DNA of 64,000 nt from assembly GCF_921293095.1 (NCBI RefSeq), contig NC_060257.1, positions 61,698,472 through 61,762,471 of the forward strand, in the 5' to 3' direction. Source of the stretch: Ischnura elegans. Lineage: Eukaryota; Arthropoda; Insecta; Odonata; Coenagrionidae. The position numbers were made by a program, and so were the translations under genes. The notes under the pieces were generated by a model that was not told the origin of the DNA, ran no database searches, and was given only the letters and a program-made list of their open reading frames with translations. Every line of letters starts with the position of its first letter. Position 1 is the stretch's first letter. Below are positions 35,554-48,300 of this stretch, piece after piece.

Positions 35554-36129
35554 TCAAACAATTCAATTGTAAGAAAATACTATCTAGTCCTAAATTCGCT
35601 TGAAATAATGACGACATTATTATATATTATTATAATGTCATCATTATTTCAAGTCATCGATATTATTACGACATAATTATTATTATTATTAATATCAATA
35701 AATGGGTCCTCAACGATAAGCGAGCAGATATTATGAAACTTAATAAAACTAAAGGAACTGAGCTCCCGGAATACATGGACTATTTATGAAATTTTCAACA
35801 AGCCGTAAAAAATCTCCGAAAAACTTAGCTACATTTTATCCTCATTTTAAAATGTTTGCCTAAAATTATTATTAAAGCGAGTTCACCTGATGTGACTGAT
35901 TCCATTAACATTTTTATTTTTCGCTAAATTTCAGTTATAAATCAGAGTAAATTCTCCGGAAGCAACTGAAGAATTCCTTGAGAAGGCTTCCGTGATGAGT
36001 AGTAGTTTCTCTCATGGTTTCCGAGTTTATACCGCGTTGTTTCCTGTCTAATTATTTCAACTTCGTCCGCAATCTCTTCAGCATTCTCAGGAGTGAATAT
36101 TGATGCAAAATATGCCTAAATACGCGAGT

Positions 36130-36280
36130 TTAAAATGAGAAAACGCGAAAGTTATCGCCCTTTTTTCGTGAGTTGGTGACGTCAGCAAGCTCTTGCCAAT
36201 CAACCGCTTTTTAAGGGATGGAGACGCTCACATTAGTGTATACAAAAGCTGTCCTTGCCAGGTCTACAGGCAGAAATTAT
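36130..36280 (+). repeat. Partner arm of the inverted repeat at 32265-32450
   Basis: GCTCACATTAGTGTA, CCTTGCCAGGTCTACAGGC and GTGAGTTGGTGACGTCA are the reverse complement of the 32.3-kb arm. The enclosed 3.7 kb holds the 32.7-kb element, SINEs and the tRNA-like copy. Confidence 0.7.
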
Positions 36281-36906
36281 CTATCAAAATTAATTATCTC
36301 CGACCAGTTATTGATAATGAATCAAAATTATTATCTCAGAGCAGTCGACGCATGGATTTTGACTTTCAAAACAAACATCAGGATTAGCGAAGCCTTAACA
36401 GAATATTGGCTCTTTCCATTTCAAGAATTCACATTTGGCTAAATCAATTCCTCCGATGCCATCGTAGCCAGATTCCAACTGTTTTTCATTGACATAAACC
36501 CACCCCTACCAAGCGGGAATCAACGGAATAAAAGTAATAGACTGAGTGTTTCAGGAGGCTTTCAAAGGGGTAAAAGAGACATTTGGAATTTTATAGCCGT
36601 TTTGATTGCAGTCAGCGAATTCCCAATCGTAAAAATCCCATATACTCCGGTATTTTATACATCGCCGTAATGGACTCCACGAGATATACTCCCACTCCAG
36701 AGAAAAATAACACAGTTGCCTCATTTAATCAAGCCGTGGACGATTCTACATGTTTGATACAACTAGGAAATACTGATAAAATGTACATAGAAGAAATGTT
36801 TATTTGATGATCAATGTTACAGTGAAGGAATCACATTGGTGAATGGAATCCCTAAGAGTTTTTTTGCCAAAATATTTACTCAAAAACCAGATGTCTCTGC
36901 TGTAAT

Positions 36907-37411
36907 AAAGGCTATAGCGGGATAAGATGGTAAAATCTGCTAGAAAGTATGGGGAAAAACACCAAAAATTGGGTTTTTTCGAATTTTGAGGATTTTCCGG
37001 AGTGAAAATGGAAAATCTAACACGGCCATTCAAAAGGACGATAAAAAATACACAAAATATAACTACATAAAAGTTTGCCAAAGATTACTTACATAACCTA
37101 AAAATTCAATAAAAAATTCAAATATTTTCCCTAAACACAATTTTGACCCAAAAGTATGAAAAAAATCAGAGAGTTATATGACATAAAAGTATATTTTCAT
37201 GAATTATTTCAGATTTTTTAAACTAAAGGATCACTTAGGAAAAATGTTTTTCGAAAAAACACGTTTTTTTTACGATAAAAGGACCGTGGGACCAGCTAGG
37301 CATCTAAAAATTTCGCTAAAGGAGTTTCTAAATATTTACTTTCGAGAGCATAATCCCAAATAAGAATCCAGTCTAGTGCAGATTTTACCATCTTATCCCG
37401 CTATAGCCTTT
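36907..37411. mobile_element. 505-bp MITE with perfect 34-bp terminal inverted repeats
   Basis: 36907-36940 (AAAGGCTATAGCGGGATAAG...) is the exact reverse complement of 37378-37411. The AT-rich interior has no meaningful frame. Perfect ends suggest recent insertion; superfamily not assigned. Confidence 0.85.
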
Positions 37412-38316
37412 ACAGAAGTGCTACAGGAGTGCTAAAATATATCAGGATGGAAGAAGAGGAATATTAAAGTAAATATCTTGCGGCGTTAGAGAAATGTTTT
37501 CATCTTCTCGGGTTTGTGAAGAAATGCACTTAAACCTCACCTGACGATTACTCCCTCGTGAGTAAAAAAATGAAAAATATAGCTTAAGAAGAAGCTATTA
37601 TTGTAGCCAGTTGCTACTTTCTTTGAATGCGTAGTTCTATTATCGCCGTTGTACTTTGAAGTCAAATTTATTTTATAAACAATGTTACAAGAACGGAATC
37701 CCTTTGGAACATGAGAAACTAGAAATACTCTCTTCAGCGATAAATATTTTCCGACAGTGTCAACATCACTTTTAGAGGCCTCACGTTACACAGTAAATCA
37801 ACCCGTACGAGTTAATTTATAAATGTATGAACGCAAAAATGCACCGTGTAACCAACCTGTGCGAATGTATGTACAAAAAAGGACATGTTCTAATTTGGTT
37901 CATACAATCGTAAATTTTCCGTTCTGGTCCACCAAAATGGTATATGCATTTAGACATTAATTATTACGAGTTAATAAAACGTGCAACCAGGCCTTTGGAT
38001 TCGAATATGGTCACAAAATAAGAAAATGCTGATTTTTCATGCAAAATATCGGAGACCACAACAGAATTCACCTCGGCGGTTCACTACTCATTACTTATAA
38101 AATAAATAAATAATACTTGCAATACAGATTATAGCAACCATACATCGTAATGAGTTTCGTGCTTTGTACCAATCCTTCCGGAAATATAAAGGTATCTCTT
38201 ACTTTTTCGTTTCAGTCGGACCTGAAAACAGTGGTGTTGTAAGAAAATGTTCTTCGTACCTTTCTCAAAAATTCCTTTCTTAATTGCTAGAGCCAAGGGG
38301 ACTCCATTACAATTGC
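37412..38316. other. No recognisable feature
   Basis: AT-rich, no supported gene or repeat. Confidence 0.4.
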
Positions 38317-38324
38317 AATCCTCT

Positions 38325-38524
38325 CATAGGCGGTTCTAGGGGGGGGGGGGGCACGGGGGCACGTCCCCCCCCCTATAACCGCCTGAAAGTGCAAGATTTA
38401 TAATACGGTCCCATTATCATTGCGTTCGTTTTGTATTACGAGGTATCCTTGTGCCCCCCAGAACAAAATCCTGGATACGACCTTGCTTGTGCCCCCCCAG
38501 AAAGAAATCCTGGATCCGCCCCTG
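38325..38524. mobile_element. hAT-type MITE with 8-bp target duplication
   Basis: Starts CATAGGCGGTTCTAGGGGG and ends CCTGGATCCGCCCCTG; flanks AATCCTCT (38317-38324) and AATCCACT (38525-38532) match at 7 of 8. Contains internal duplication of TTGTGCCCCCCAGAA..AAATCCTGGAT. Confidence 0.8.
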
Positions 38525-38564
38525 AATCCACTTAACAACAATATTGTGGTTACCTACGCGTTAT

Positions 38565-38645
38565 ATCGTTTCGCGCGCATTTCATTCGGCGGTGCCACTA
38601 AGCAGCTATATCCCGTTCAGTGTGACTTCTGCCATTAACCGTGGA
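38565..38645 (+). repeat. Direct repeat, second copy at 40780-40860
   Basis: TTCGCGCGCATTTCATTCGG, then CGTTCAGTGTGACTTCTGCC recurs with about 85% identity at 40783-40853, 2.2 kb downstream. Confidence 0.75.
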
Positions 38646-40270
38646 GGATGTGGTCTCTTATCGTTGATCTCCATTGCGTTTAATGTGAGGTTTTTAAGAT
38701 TTATTGACTCAGTTACGTATTACGGCCGCGTATTTCCTCATGAAAAGTGGATGACTGATAGCGCCGCGAGTGGCGATTTTGAAATCTGATTTTAATGCGC
38801 GCGGAGCGACAACAATTCTAACGGCGGTTTTGAGAATCCTATTCGTGGCTAGAGTACTCAAAGCGTAGCTCGAAGCCTACGAGTCTCTTGCGGCTCCCGA
38901 CTTCATTCGATTGAAATCTTTGTCACGCTCTCTGCTCGCTAGAAGCTCTTTTTGACAAATCCTTCGTATTTATTCGAATGTCCGATAGTTATGTCAGATG
39001 AAAAGGTGACGTGCAGGCACAAAAAAGAGCCCTTAAATCGCTAGCGGAGTATTATTTTTTATCCCGGAAACATTTTGACTTCTGAAATAGTAACAGCTTT
39101 AAAAGGGCCGCATCAAAACAGGCTTGTGTGGAGCAAGGGTAGAGGCTCTAGACTTCGGCGTGAAGTCGGCTGGTATGGTATCCATTCAAAAAGCCAAAAC
39201 ATATTCCCAGATCGAGCGAAAGTATCCTGACATATCTAAGCACGTTTGATCTCCGAGTGTGACGATGAAAAAACCTACGCTTCAATCATAGCAAATTAAT
39301 TTCTTGACATCCAGACACAGTTTTTGTTTTACGACTATAGCACAAGTTACGAGTGAAAAGTTTCATGCTTTATGAAGATTTTTTTTCTCGGAAATGAACA
39401 ACAGCCAAAACTAAAGGCCGTTTTACACGGGGCACGTTATTACGCAGTTTAGAATTGCATTAATTTCTCATCATGGCGTGCAATGGCGCGAAACCACGAA
39501 TGAAATTAGAACAAGAGCTATTTTTCCATCTCACGTCCATGCATTATCGCATGCGTGCAAACAATTCGCCGCTTTAAAAGGAGCATCCTTGGGGCTCATT
39601 CACTAATTTTATTTCATTGACGATTGTTGTAAAGTTTTAAAAATCAAGAGAGATGAATTTTTTTCATTTTTCCACCCTTAGCACATTGAGCTGAAGTTGG
39701 AAAAAAGGTTGAGAAATTATAAAATTACATTTTTCCATGCATGAACCTGAAATTTTGCGACAATTTTCGAAAAGATTCAAATATTATTTCTTAAATATTT
39801 CGTTGCGACCCGTGCCTCACCCTTAAGAGCATCAGAACTCCTTGAATACGTCAATACAAGGGGATGCACCCAATCTGTACCGTTCTCCTCCTTTTTTAGA
39901 CGTAGTGGGAGATGTGTTTAGTGTTCCCCGAGCCAAGATTTGTCGAGACTCCTCTTTTGAAAGCGCACCATCTGACGCGAAGCTTTCCGTCTTCCTTGCA
40001 CCACTATACGCTCTCAAGCTTTTCAAGTGCGGCTTTGGAAATAGAACTTCGGGGACTTAGATGGACGGCACGGGAGTTAAACGAGCGGAAATGGGAGTGG
40101 GAGAGTAAGACACATGGATAGATCAATGGCTGCTAGGAAAGCCCTTTTGAGAAGATGAGGCTGACGGAAACGCCCCCTTTAAAGTTGGTAGGCAAGATGA
40201 GGAGAACAGTCAAAACATCCACCCTCGTACGAGCGTACCAACGGAACGCCATTAAAGGAGGACCAAGAAC
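38646..40270. other. No gene supported
   Basis: The short frames at 39832-40121 overlap on both strands and carry no domain. 39415-39480 (GGCCGTTTTACACGGGGCAC) looks like a MITE tip without a partner found. Confidence 0.35.
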
Positions 40271-40279
40271 GTGGCGGTC

Positions 40280-40315
40280 AAGGTGCGTATAATAGGCACC
40301 TATTATACGCACCTT
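40280..40315. repeat. Perfect 17-bp-arm hairpin
   Basis: AAGGTGCGTATAATAGG, a 2-base loop, then its exact reverse complement. GTGGCGGT occurs just outside both arms (40271 and 40318), suggesting a template-switch or inverted-duplication event. Confidence 0.9.
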
Positions 40316-40779
40316 GCGTGGCGGTTACGCGTTATACTTGTAAGTTCCGCAAAATGGAAGCGCCGAAGGCGCGAACGTTGAAACTGCACCGGTGAGCCAA
40401 TCTCACCTCAACCAGTCAGATAGTACAAAAGGTGGTGTGCGCATATGTCGTCTGTCGTCAGTAGCGTTGTTTGTGTGAAGATGAAGATTAAAAAATAAAT
40501 AATAATTGAGGTATTTGAACTCAAGAAGAAGCATTATTTTTTTATTATTATTACTTTTTTAATTAAATTGTTGAATATTAACAATTTATTATTGCTATTA
40601 TTATAATTATTATTTTGTTGTGATTTTTCTTTCTTTATTGTTTCATAAAATTTTTAGCAGGTTCGCAACAGCGAATTCATATATTTGAAAATGAGACAAA
40701 AATGCAATTTTTGATGGACCTGTGATTTGAAGGAGTTTGAGACATAGGGAAGACTCTTAGGCGAGTAGCTTGGTGAGGC

Positions 40780-40860
40780 CCATTTCGCGCGCATTTTATT
40801 CGGCGGCGCTACTAGGCAGCGGTATCTCGTTCAGTGTAACTTTTGCCATTAGCCGTTAAG
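40780..40860 (+). repeat. Direct repeat, partner of 38565-38645
   Basis: TTTCGCGCGCATTTTATTCGG and CGTTCAGTGTAACTTTTGCC. No LTR-retrotransposon coding sequence lies between the copies, so a dispersed repeat is more likely than an LTR pair. Confidence 0.7.
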
Positions 40861-41972
40861 GGAAGAAACATTTTCCTAGTTGATAATCGTCTCACTTGCG
40901 TAGTAATATTAAGTCGAATTGACGACGAAAGGAATTCAAACACGCGAGATTGTCAGCCTCTTCTTTTACCCGAACAAATTGGCGGTGAAATAACTGTTCA
41001 GCCTTCCTTCCCAAATAGCGATTCCTCTACGTCACCTGAGTGCCGAAGAATCAGATCGAATGCCTCTGAAACTTTTTCTAAAACTCTACTGCCAAATTTC
41101 CACCCATATTTACTCTTCTCCGCCTTTTTTACGCACTTTTTCTGAACTTGCTTTGGTCTTTTTCATCGACAGAATCTTGTAATTTATTTTTCACTCACTT
41201 CCCAATGTCGGATTGGCTGACATTTTGTACACTGGCTAGCTTCTGATGACAGCACAATAATCAACTATCATATATTTGATTTAATTTAACTGTGCACTAT
41301 TTAATTAACTAATTTAATTTCCATATTGAAAAATAGCTTAAATATTTTCAAACTAATCCAAAAATAGGAAATAGGATTATTACTCCTTTTTTTCTTTCTT
41401 TTATTGAATAAAATAAAATATATATGTATTTATTATTACGGAGGCTTCCGCGGTGATTAAATTGATGATTATTTTTAGGGTTAATTCCGCGTCGACTCAT
41501 TTTTGGCGGACGAAAGTTTCGGGCACGTTCCAACTGCCGTCTTCGGGTCCAACGCGGAATTACCCCGGAAACCAATCATCAATCGGAAATGAGAATTAAG
41601 GAAATTTTCTCATTGGAAGGTGCTAGTTATAAATATTTTTGGCAGAAATTTCTTTAACAGTTCTGGCTTAATCAATTACGTGATTCACCACCAAAAAGTA
41701 AAAAAAATAAAAATACAAGAAGAAAGATTTAAAAACACGCTTTTTCCAAAAACAGTTTAAAATGCACTAAAATAAGCTTATTGCATCACTCTGTGAATAA
41801 AGCATTGGTATTGATTACGTTGGGATATCTATCTTGCGTGTTAATAATCCTTATTAACCTATATCCGACTCTTCTACACTCATTTATAATAAATCTATAT
41901 TATAATCGGCCCCCATGCTTTATTCTCTGAGAAATTAAAAGATAATTGTTTACTTTTTAGTACATTTTATAC

Positions 41973-42717
41973 CAGTGGCGTAACTAGGTTGGCCTAAATA
42001 GGATATAAATAGGATGGCCTGGGAGGGCGACCACTCCCCCCTGCCCCTTCCCCCCCCAAAGTAATGGGATGTTTGGGAAAATTAAAAAAAAACATGCCTG
42101 GAAATACATTTTACATAATTTTGGCAATAAAATTTGACTTAACACATTTAGCACGGAGCATGTCAATTGACGTGGTCCCGTCCAAGCTGAGATATGGAGC
42201 ACATTACGTGCTCTGCCGGTTTATAATATGTCAAAACTAGACAAAAGCTTTAAATATTTTTTTTTGTTTGAGGCTTTGGGGGGGGGATATATCCCCTCAT
42301 CCCCCCACCATAGTTACCCCACAGTTTTATACTGTTTTTGTATTTTACTTGAATCTTTTTTATTTTATTGCCTTTCTCCACCTCCGCACCTGACTAATAT
42401 CCACTTCCGAGTCTTCTGATTGTGTGTATGGCCTTTAGCAAGCTTCCCTCTTTTGAACCATCCATGCCGTTTGTAAAAAACTGTATTTGATTGGAAATTT
42501 CGGCGCGGAAACCTCCATCTATTTTTATTTCTTATTTTATCAGCCGATTCCGACGACGTTCATGAAAATCAGGCCCGCATTGAATGTGTTAAAGCGGATG
42601 CAGTTATAATATGTCAAAACTAGACATAGCTTTAAATATTTTTAAAAATTTGTTTGAGGCTTTGGGGGGAGGGGGGAGGATCTATCCTCTCATCCCCCCA
42701 CCATAGTTACACCACTG
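41973..42717. mobile_element. hAT-type element with duplicated right end and exact 8-bp target duplication
   Basis: Starts CAGTGGCGTAACTAGGTTGG after TTTTATAC (41965-41972). TTTTATAC follows a right end at 42324 (GTTACCCCACAG) and again after a second right end at 42717 (GTTACACCACTG). The right ~110 bp plus flank are thus present twice (42217-42345 and 42605-42740). Confidence 0.8.
42138..42591. mobile_element. Possible TTAA-flanked insertion within the hAT element
   Basis: TTAACACATTTAGCACGG near 42138 and the reversed TTAACACATTCAATGCGG near 42590 form TTAA-flanked inverted ends like those at 8.3 and 50.2 kb. It spans the first hAT right end, so the history is complex and the call tentative. 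Confidence 0.4.
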
Positions 42718-42725
42718 TTTTATAC

Positions 42726-45183
42726 TGTTTTTGGAAAAATTGCATTTTACTTAAATCTTTTTTATTTTATTGTTTTTCTTCATGCCGAGCATCTTCTATT
42801 GCACCACATTAATTCAACAACGATTCACTCTGAGTATCCCACGAGTATGGTGAAAAGCTGTAAATGCTGCAATGCATTCTGGTATTTCCAACGCTGGAAT
42901 TTGGCCAAAAAATAGAATGCAATCAGAAAAGATACAGCACTGGAACACCAATTTGCTTCGAAGAAGAAAAACAAGAGCCAACTCCCTTTCCTTGACATTT
43001 TGATTCTCTGGAAAAGTGGCAGGATCCTCGGCCAAAATTAGTACATGAAACCCACGCACACTGACCTATACCTGTATATGAAGACCCACCACCATCCATC
43101 CTAGAATGCTGACTTCCCACACTGAGGGTTGTAATATATTTAATTAATACAATTTAATCATATTGATTGTTTGAAGAGTACAATAATTTTTTGTTGCAAT
43201 AGTTCATGTTGGCAGTATGATTTGCAACTGTGTTCTAAATTCCAATAAATATTTGGTGGGCCCGTGTCCCCTGATGTCTCCTGATTCTGAGAACCAATGA
43301 GACACCTCGGCTGTTTCTGTAACGCCAAACAATGTACCTTACCCCAGTCCAGCACTTGCTCCCATCCCGTGAACAATGCAATGCCCGCCAGTCTGTAAAC
43401 AGTACCTTGTGTTCTTCATTTAACCTGGCAACCTGTTATGTTTAAGGGTTAAACATAACACGGGTTAAAATCCTGGATACTTTTAGGCCAACACTTATTC
43501 ATTATGCTCAGTTTCTTCATTTATTGTTACGCTACTGCCATCATAACCTCAGTCAAAGAAGAAAGAGCAACGCCCACAGTTGTATTTCATTTGTTTTCAT
43601 ATTTTTTTGATCTTGTGGGAGCAGGCAGCCATTACTCAAAACAGGTAATGATTTCAAATTTATATCCATCTTCATGTTGATACTTTTCATTCAACAGTAT
43701 ACTATGCTCAGTGCTCAGATTGAATCATGCAATTACTATTTTTACGTGTTTCATCTCCAGCTGTTGATCAGGAGAATTACATGGCATCCCTGTCTACTTA
43801 ATTTTTCTGTTTGGAATGTATTAATCTAAGTTCAAAATCCTCAACTCATTAAAATATATAATCAATAATTAATGCAATATAAGTATTAGTCTGGGTAAAG
43901 TAGCCATTGATGAAACAAGGAATGAAGTCACTTAAATTCTATAAGGGGAGGTGTACTATACACTGTCGCTGTCGTATGACCTCAGCTACCCTTGGGATAC
44001 AAGAGATAAACAATAATTTACTTCTTCATTGATAATTTGACGTATCCTTGAAATGAGGTAAAATTGAAAGAGTGACTTATGCAGAATTTTACAAGAAAAA
44101 CAATTCCGGAAAGGTCAGCACAAGGCAGCTTTAAGTGTTAAGTATATGGCCTTAAGATACACCTCTAACTAAACACAATATTAGACAATACAATACTTCT
44201 CAGGAATGCACATCTCTCGGTATGGTTAACAGCATTTCATACCTCTTAACCCTTTTGAAACGGTGGAGTTTTCCTCTTAGAATGACTGCTGTATTGAGCC
44301 ACAAGAGACTCTTCTTTCCTCTGGTATGGAGCATTTTTGTGAGACATTCGTTAAGAAGGGTCTCGTGGATAATCACAAGCTCTCAGCTCCAACCTTTTTC
44401 GACCCCTCCCAGCGGAGACTCTGTATTATCTCGGACTCCGAGAGTAGTTGTGCTCCCTCCTTTCCGGATTTACGACCCTACCTGCGGCATTGGCTCGCGG
44501 TCAACTTATGGATTGCTTATATGTATTTGGCACATGGATAATTGTTGCTTGCACGTAAATTGCAGACTTTGAATTGAATTCCTCATTTTTTTCTGAGCAT
44601 TGTCAAATTTTAAATGAAGTTCTAAGGTCAACATTAGCGCATCTAATGCAGCAACAATTTCCATGTTGATGTTTGTACAGAACTCGAGGTAGAAGTTCAT
44701 ATTTTTCGCAAAATTTTGTTTAAAAATTGTAAACGCTGCTCAAAAGACAAAGAATTCAATTCTTAGTTTATATTTCTTGAGAAAAGAAGAAACAATTATT
44801 TCGAAACCTGACTGGATAAACAATTGTATGACTGCAGTCCCTTACTGCTAACAGGGGTAATATAGGACGAGAGGTCCAGGTACCTACTCCCAGATTTCGA
44901 GGGTAAAGCCTAAACCCCACAATGTTGGGTTCCAAAACAAAGACATCATACACCCCCCGACCATCATAAAAAGAGGAGAGGTAGGAAACATAAAAGGGGA
45001 GAGCTAGGAAATGTTTATATTTGGCATTCGTTCATTTGCGTAAGAAAACCTCCGATGAAAATACGCGACTTTCGTCTCCTGGGTCAAGAAACGTCCACAC
45101 GTATATTTTCATCTTTAGTAGGGAAAAGGTTAATGAACATTACAAATTCATCCAAAAAATGAATATCTGAAAATGGTGCTTAC
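42726..45183. other. Left flank of the last laminin exon; no further laminin exon seen
   Basis: Minus-strand frames at 42814-43376 and plus-strand frames at 44222-44572 show some protein-like composition but no family I recognise. A short hairpin TGTTATGTTTAA/TTAAACATAACA is near 43435. No Cys-rich LE exon could be found. Confidence 0.45.
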
Positions 45184-45376
45184 CAGCACAACCGCCTCCA
45201 GGTGACTGGTAGTAGTTGGGTAGACAGGATTCACAACGCCTTCCAGTGGCTCCAGCCTTGCAAGGGCATTGTCCATTTCGAGCATCACACTGCGTGCGCC
45301 CATCGAAGGTTGGCATGGTCCCCAGAGGATCGCAGTCACATGGAGGACAGCCTAAACTGACGCCTCCTCTTCCCTC
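45184..45376 (-). CDS. Laminin alpha exon l: last LE exon found in the window
   Basis: 193 nt, phase 0 to phase 1; acceptor TTTTATCAG, donor GTAAGC. Encodes [18 protein letters not shown], then [20 protein letters not shown] and GGGCAG. The donor is canonical, so transcription is expected to continue towards lower coordinates, but no matching exon is visible there. Confidence 0.9.
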
Positions 45377-48300
45377 CTGATAAAAGAGAACAATAAAATA
45401 CAGTAGATTCCTCTTAATGGGTCCACCTGTTACTTGGGGCAGCCGCTTAATTGGGGCAGATCTTGAAAAACAGAACCCAATAGAGGAATATCCCGGAGTA
45501 TTCTCCGCTTAATTGGGACAGCATGCCGCTTTATTGGGCCATGAGTCGGCGACATAGACACTATGCTCGCGACGAAATTAAAATTTTTTGTTTTCAGAAT
45601 ACTATTTTTTTTTAATTTTTCTCCTTTGATTTACTTTTATTTTTCACAAATGTTCCTATTCTTGCCCTATTTTGAAAGCTCTTGTTGTTACACTATCCGC
45701 AAGAGGATAGGACTTTTCTTTAATAGGACTAAGTAAAACACATTCATTCGGCATCGCCCGAGGCTGTGAAAAATATTTTTAACTAAATTGTTATAATTCT
45801 TTTTATTTTATTTTTTTGTTGTTTTATTTTATTTTTTTGTTGTTTTTTTTTGTTTTTTAATTGTTGTAACCACATTTTAATTGTTGTAATCACTACTCCT
45901 ACCCCAGTAGTATGCAAAATGAGGAGACATAACGCACAAACAGGGTAAAAATGAAGTTTGAAGAACCAAAGGAAAAATTATGCTTGAACAGAGATGCATG
46001 CGCTTCAACTGGAATGAAAAAAGTTCACAAATGGCACTATAAATCCTTACCTTACACCTGTCGCAAGCTCTTCCAGTGAATCCTTCAAGACAACGGCATT
46101 GACCACTTGAAGCTTCACAGGTTAAAACACCACCAGTTCCGGCACTGTCACAGGTACAAGCTGCAAACATTTAGAAGAGAAATGATCTTTCTTCAGCATG
46201 TCCCACATGCACAGAACAAGTTAAAAATTATCTTCAAAGAAAATTCCTCAAATCATGCACCGCAAAAGAAGAGGAATATATGCGGTCCTCAAATCATGCA
46301 CAGTAAAATTTATTAAACAATCGATCAGTCAAAATATGATAGCAAGAACCCAGGATGTGGAAAGGCAAGTTTTTTGGTACATTTTGAATTTATGGGACTG
46401 CTGAGACAATAGCTACTGGAGCCTAGACCAAGAAAATTTAGGAAAATGTGCAAAAACATTTATGTACATAGCCTGAGCATTACATACTCATGTTACAGCA
46501 ACTGAGGGAGAGTATACAACACTAATAATACTCAAGAATGGTTTCCGAACTGTAAAAGTGCAGTGATACTAATCGTACAGCTCCATGTGTGGTGTTCTAA
46601 AGATGTGATACAGTGAAGGTCGTTCACTAAGATCCAAAATATCAGTTAAGTAAAAGAATTTTGTTGATCAAAGAGAAAAATAGGTCACAATAAAAAGGAA
46701 ACTAGCTGAGAAACCATGAACAGCTTGTAATGATCTCACAACATCAACAACTTGCAGATTGGTTGATGTGGATGAGTACATTGTGAAATTACGAAGCCCA
46801 TTGAGAGTAATTTCTATTCTGTTTAATTTTGTACTGTTTTATGTTTTGTTTTTTGCGTACCATCAAATCTTTAATGTATTTGATAATGATCTCCCAACAA
46901 CCCATTTTTCCTGCTAATAGCACAAGAAGTGCTTGAAAGATGAAGGTAAAAGATGCAAAAATATGGGTCTGCATTTTTTTAATTCTAACAATTGACAGTA
47001 AAAAAATTGGTTAATGGGCCCATTGAATGCTTTTTTTCTCCTGATTTCTACCGGGTGTGCATCCATTACCTCACACAACAGTGTTGCTGAAATAACAGTC
47101 AGCTGGTCAGATCAGTTTAGAGGAGATGCTGTGCTTACGGCTAAGTTTTATATCTTATCTTTCATGGTGAAGCCTACTGAGATTGGATGTTGAAGCAGCA
47201 TAATGCCTGAAAAGAACATGCTGCTGTGCATTGATGCAAGATGAATCTATGAAACTATAGTACAACAAATTGGATGCATAAAGAATAGAACCCAGAAAAA
47301 AATCACTTCAATGAAAGTATCTTGCCAAAACCCTTCCAGAACCATCTTTTGGGAATGCTATTGAATAAACAGCAGCCCACTTACGTCGACAGTCACCCTG
47401 TGCAGGATCTCCATAATGATTCGGCTTGCATCTCTCGCAGTTCCAGCCTTCAGTGTTGCCTCTGCATTCCAAACACCGCCCAGTCCGTGGATCACAACGA
47501 ATTGGCATCTGCCGGCCACCGATACTCATGATGCCACCAGGAAGGGTGCCATGGCCACAGTTACAAGGCCGACAAACAGATCCAACTTCCAACGGGTTGC
47601 CGTAGTGGCCTGGTGCACACCTGAAGAATATTTTATCAATTTCAGATATTTAGCAGGCAATAAAAATGACTGAAAATCAAATGAAAAATACCGTATTTCT
47701 CCGAATATAGTCCCCCATCCCTAATTTTGAGGCTTCAGTTTCGGGAAAAGTTAACAAAAATGCGTTTGAATATAGTCCCCCCCTTTACTTTTACCATGGG
47801 CATTTTTGGAAAAACAGGGGGGACTATATTCAGACATATACGGCATACACAATGATAAATACTTAATTGGAGGAGTGCGATAGCAAAGTGGGTTACTGTC
47901 AAATACCTGGTTTTATCAGAAAAATTCAATTACTGCCTGAGCGTTTGCAGGAAATTTTAATGTGAAAAAAAGGTATCATCTCCGCAACATGACAGAAGAT
48001 GCACACCATACATGATTTTATCAGTAGCATGCACCAGATGACAATCTTAGAAAAACAAAATCTGGGTCATTTCATACATTTCACGCCTAATCACAAGCTT
48101 ATTGCATAAATTTTAAAGTCATTCTTGAGAGATCACACATGTAGTTTTCTTTTGAATCATGGTAAAAATCACGCAATAGAGCTCGCCCTCTGTTATCATT
48201 AAATAATAAACATGTGTTCACCAATGCATGCATGTTTATTTAAACGCATAAATATAATGGTTTAATAGACAGTAGTGCCTTACATTTCCAAAGGATATGA

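Noticed and set aside
38565..40860. Direct repeats as LTRs of a retrotransposon
   Set aside because: The 2.2-kb interval has no gag/pol frame, primer-binding site or target duplication; repeats are only about 80 bp.
42814..43376. Minus-strand frames considered as the missing laminin exons
   Set aside because: They lack the LE Cys spacing or any laminin IV, coiled-coil or LG signature.
44222..44572. 116- and 71-codon plus-strand frames left of the last laminin exon
   Set aside because: Composition is partly protein-like but neither matches a family I know, and they are opposite in strand to the laminin gene.
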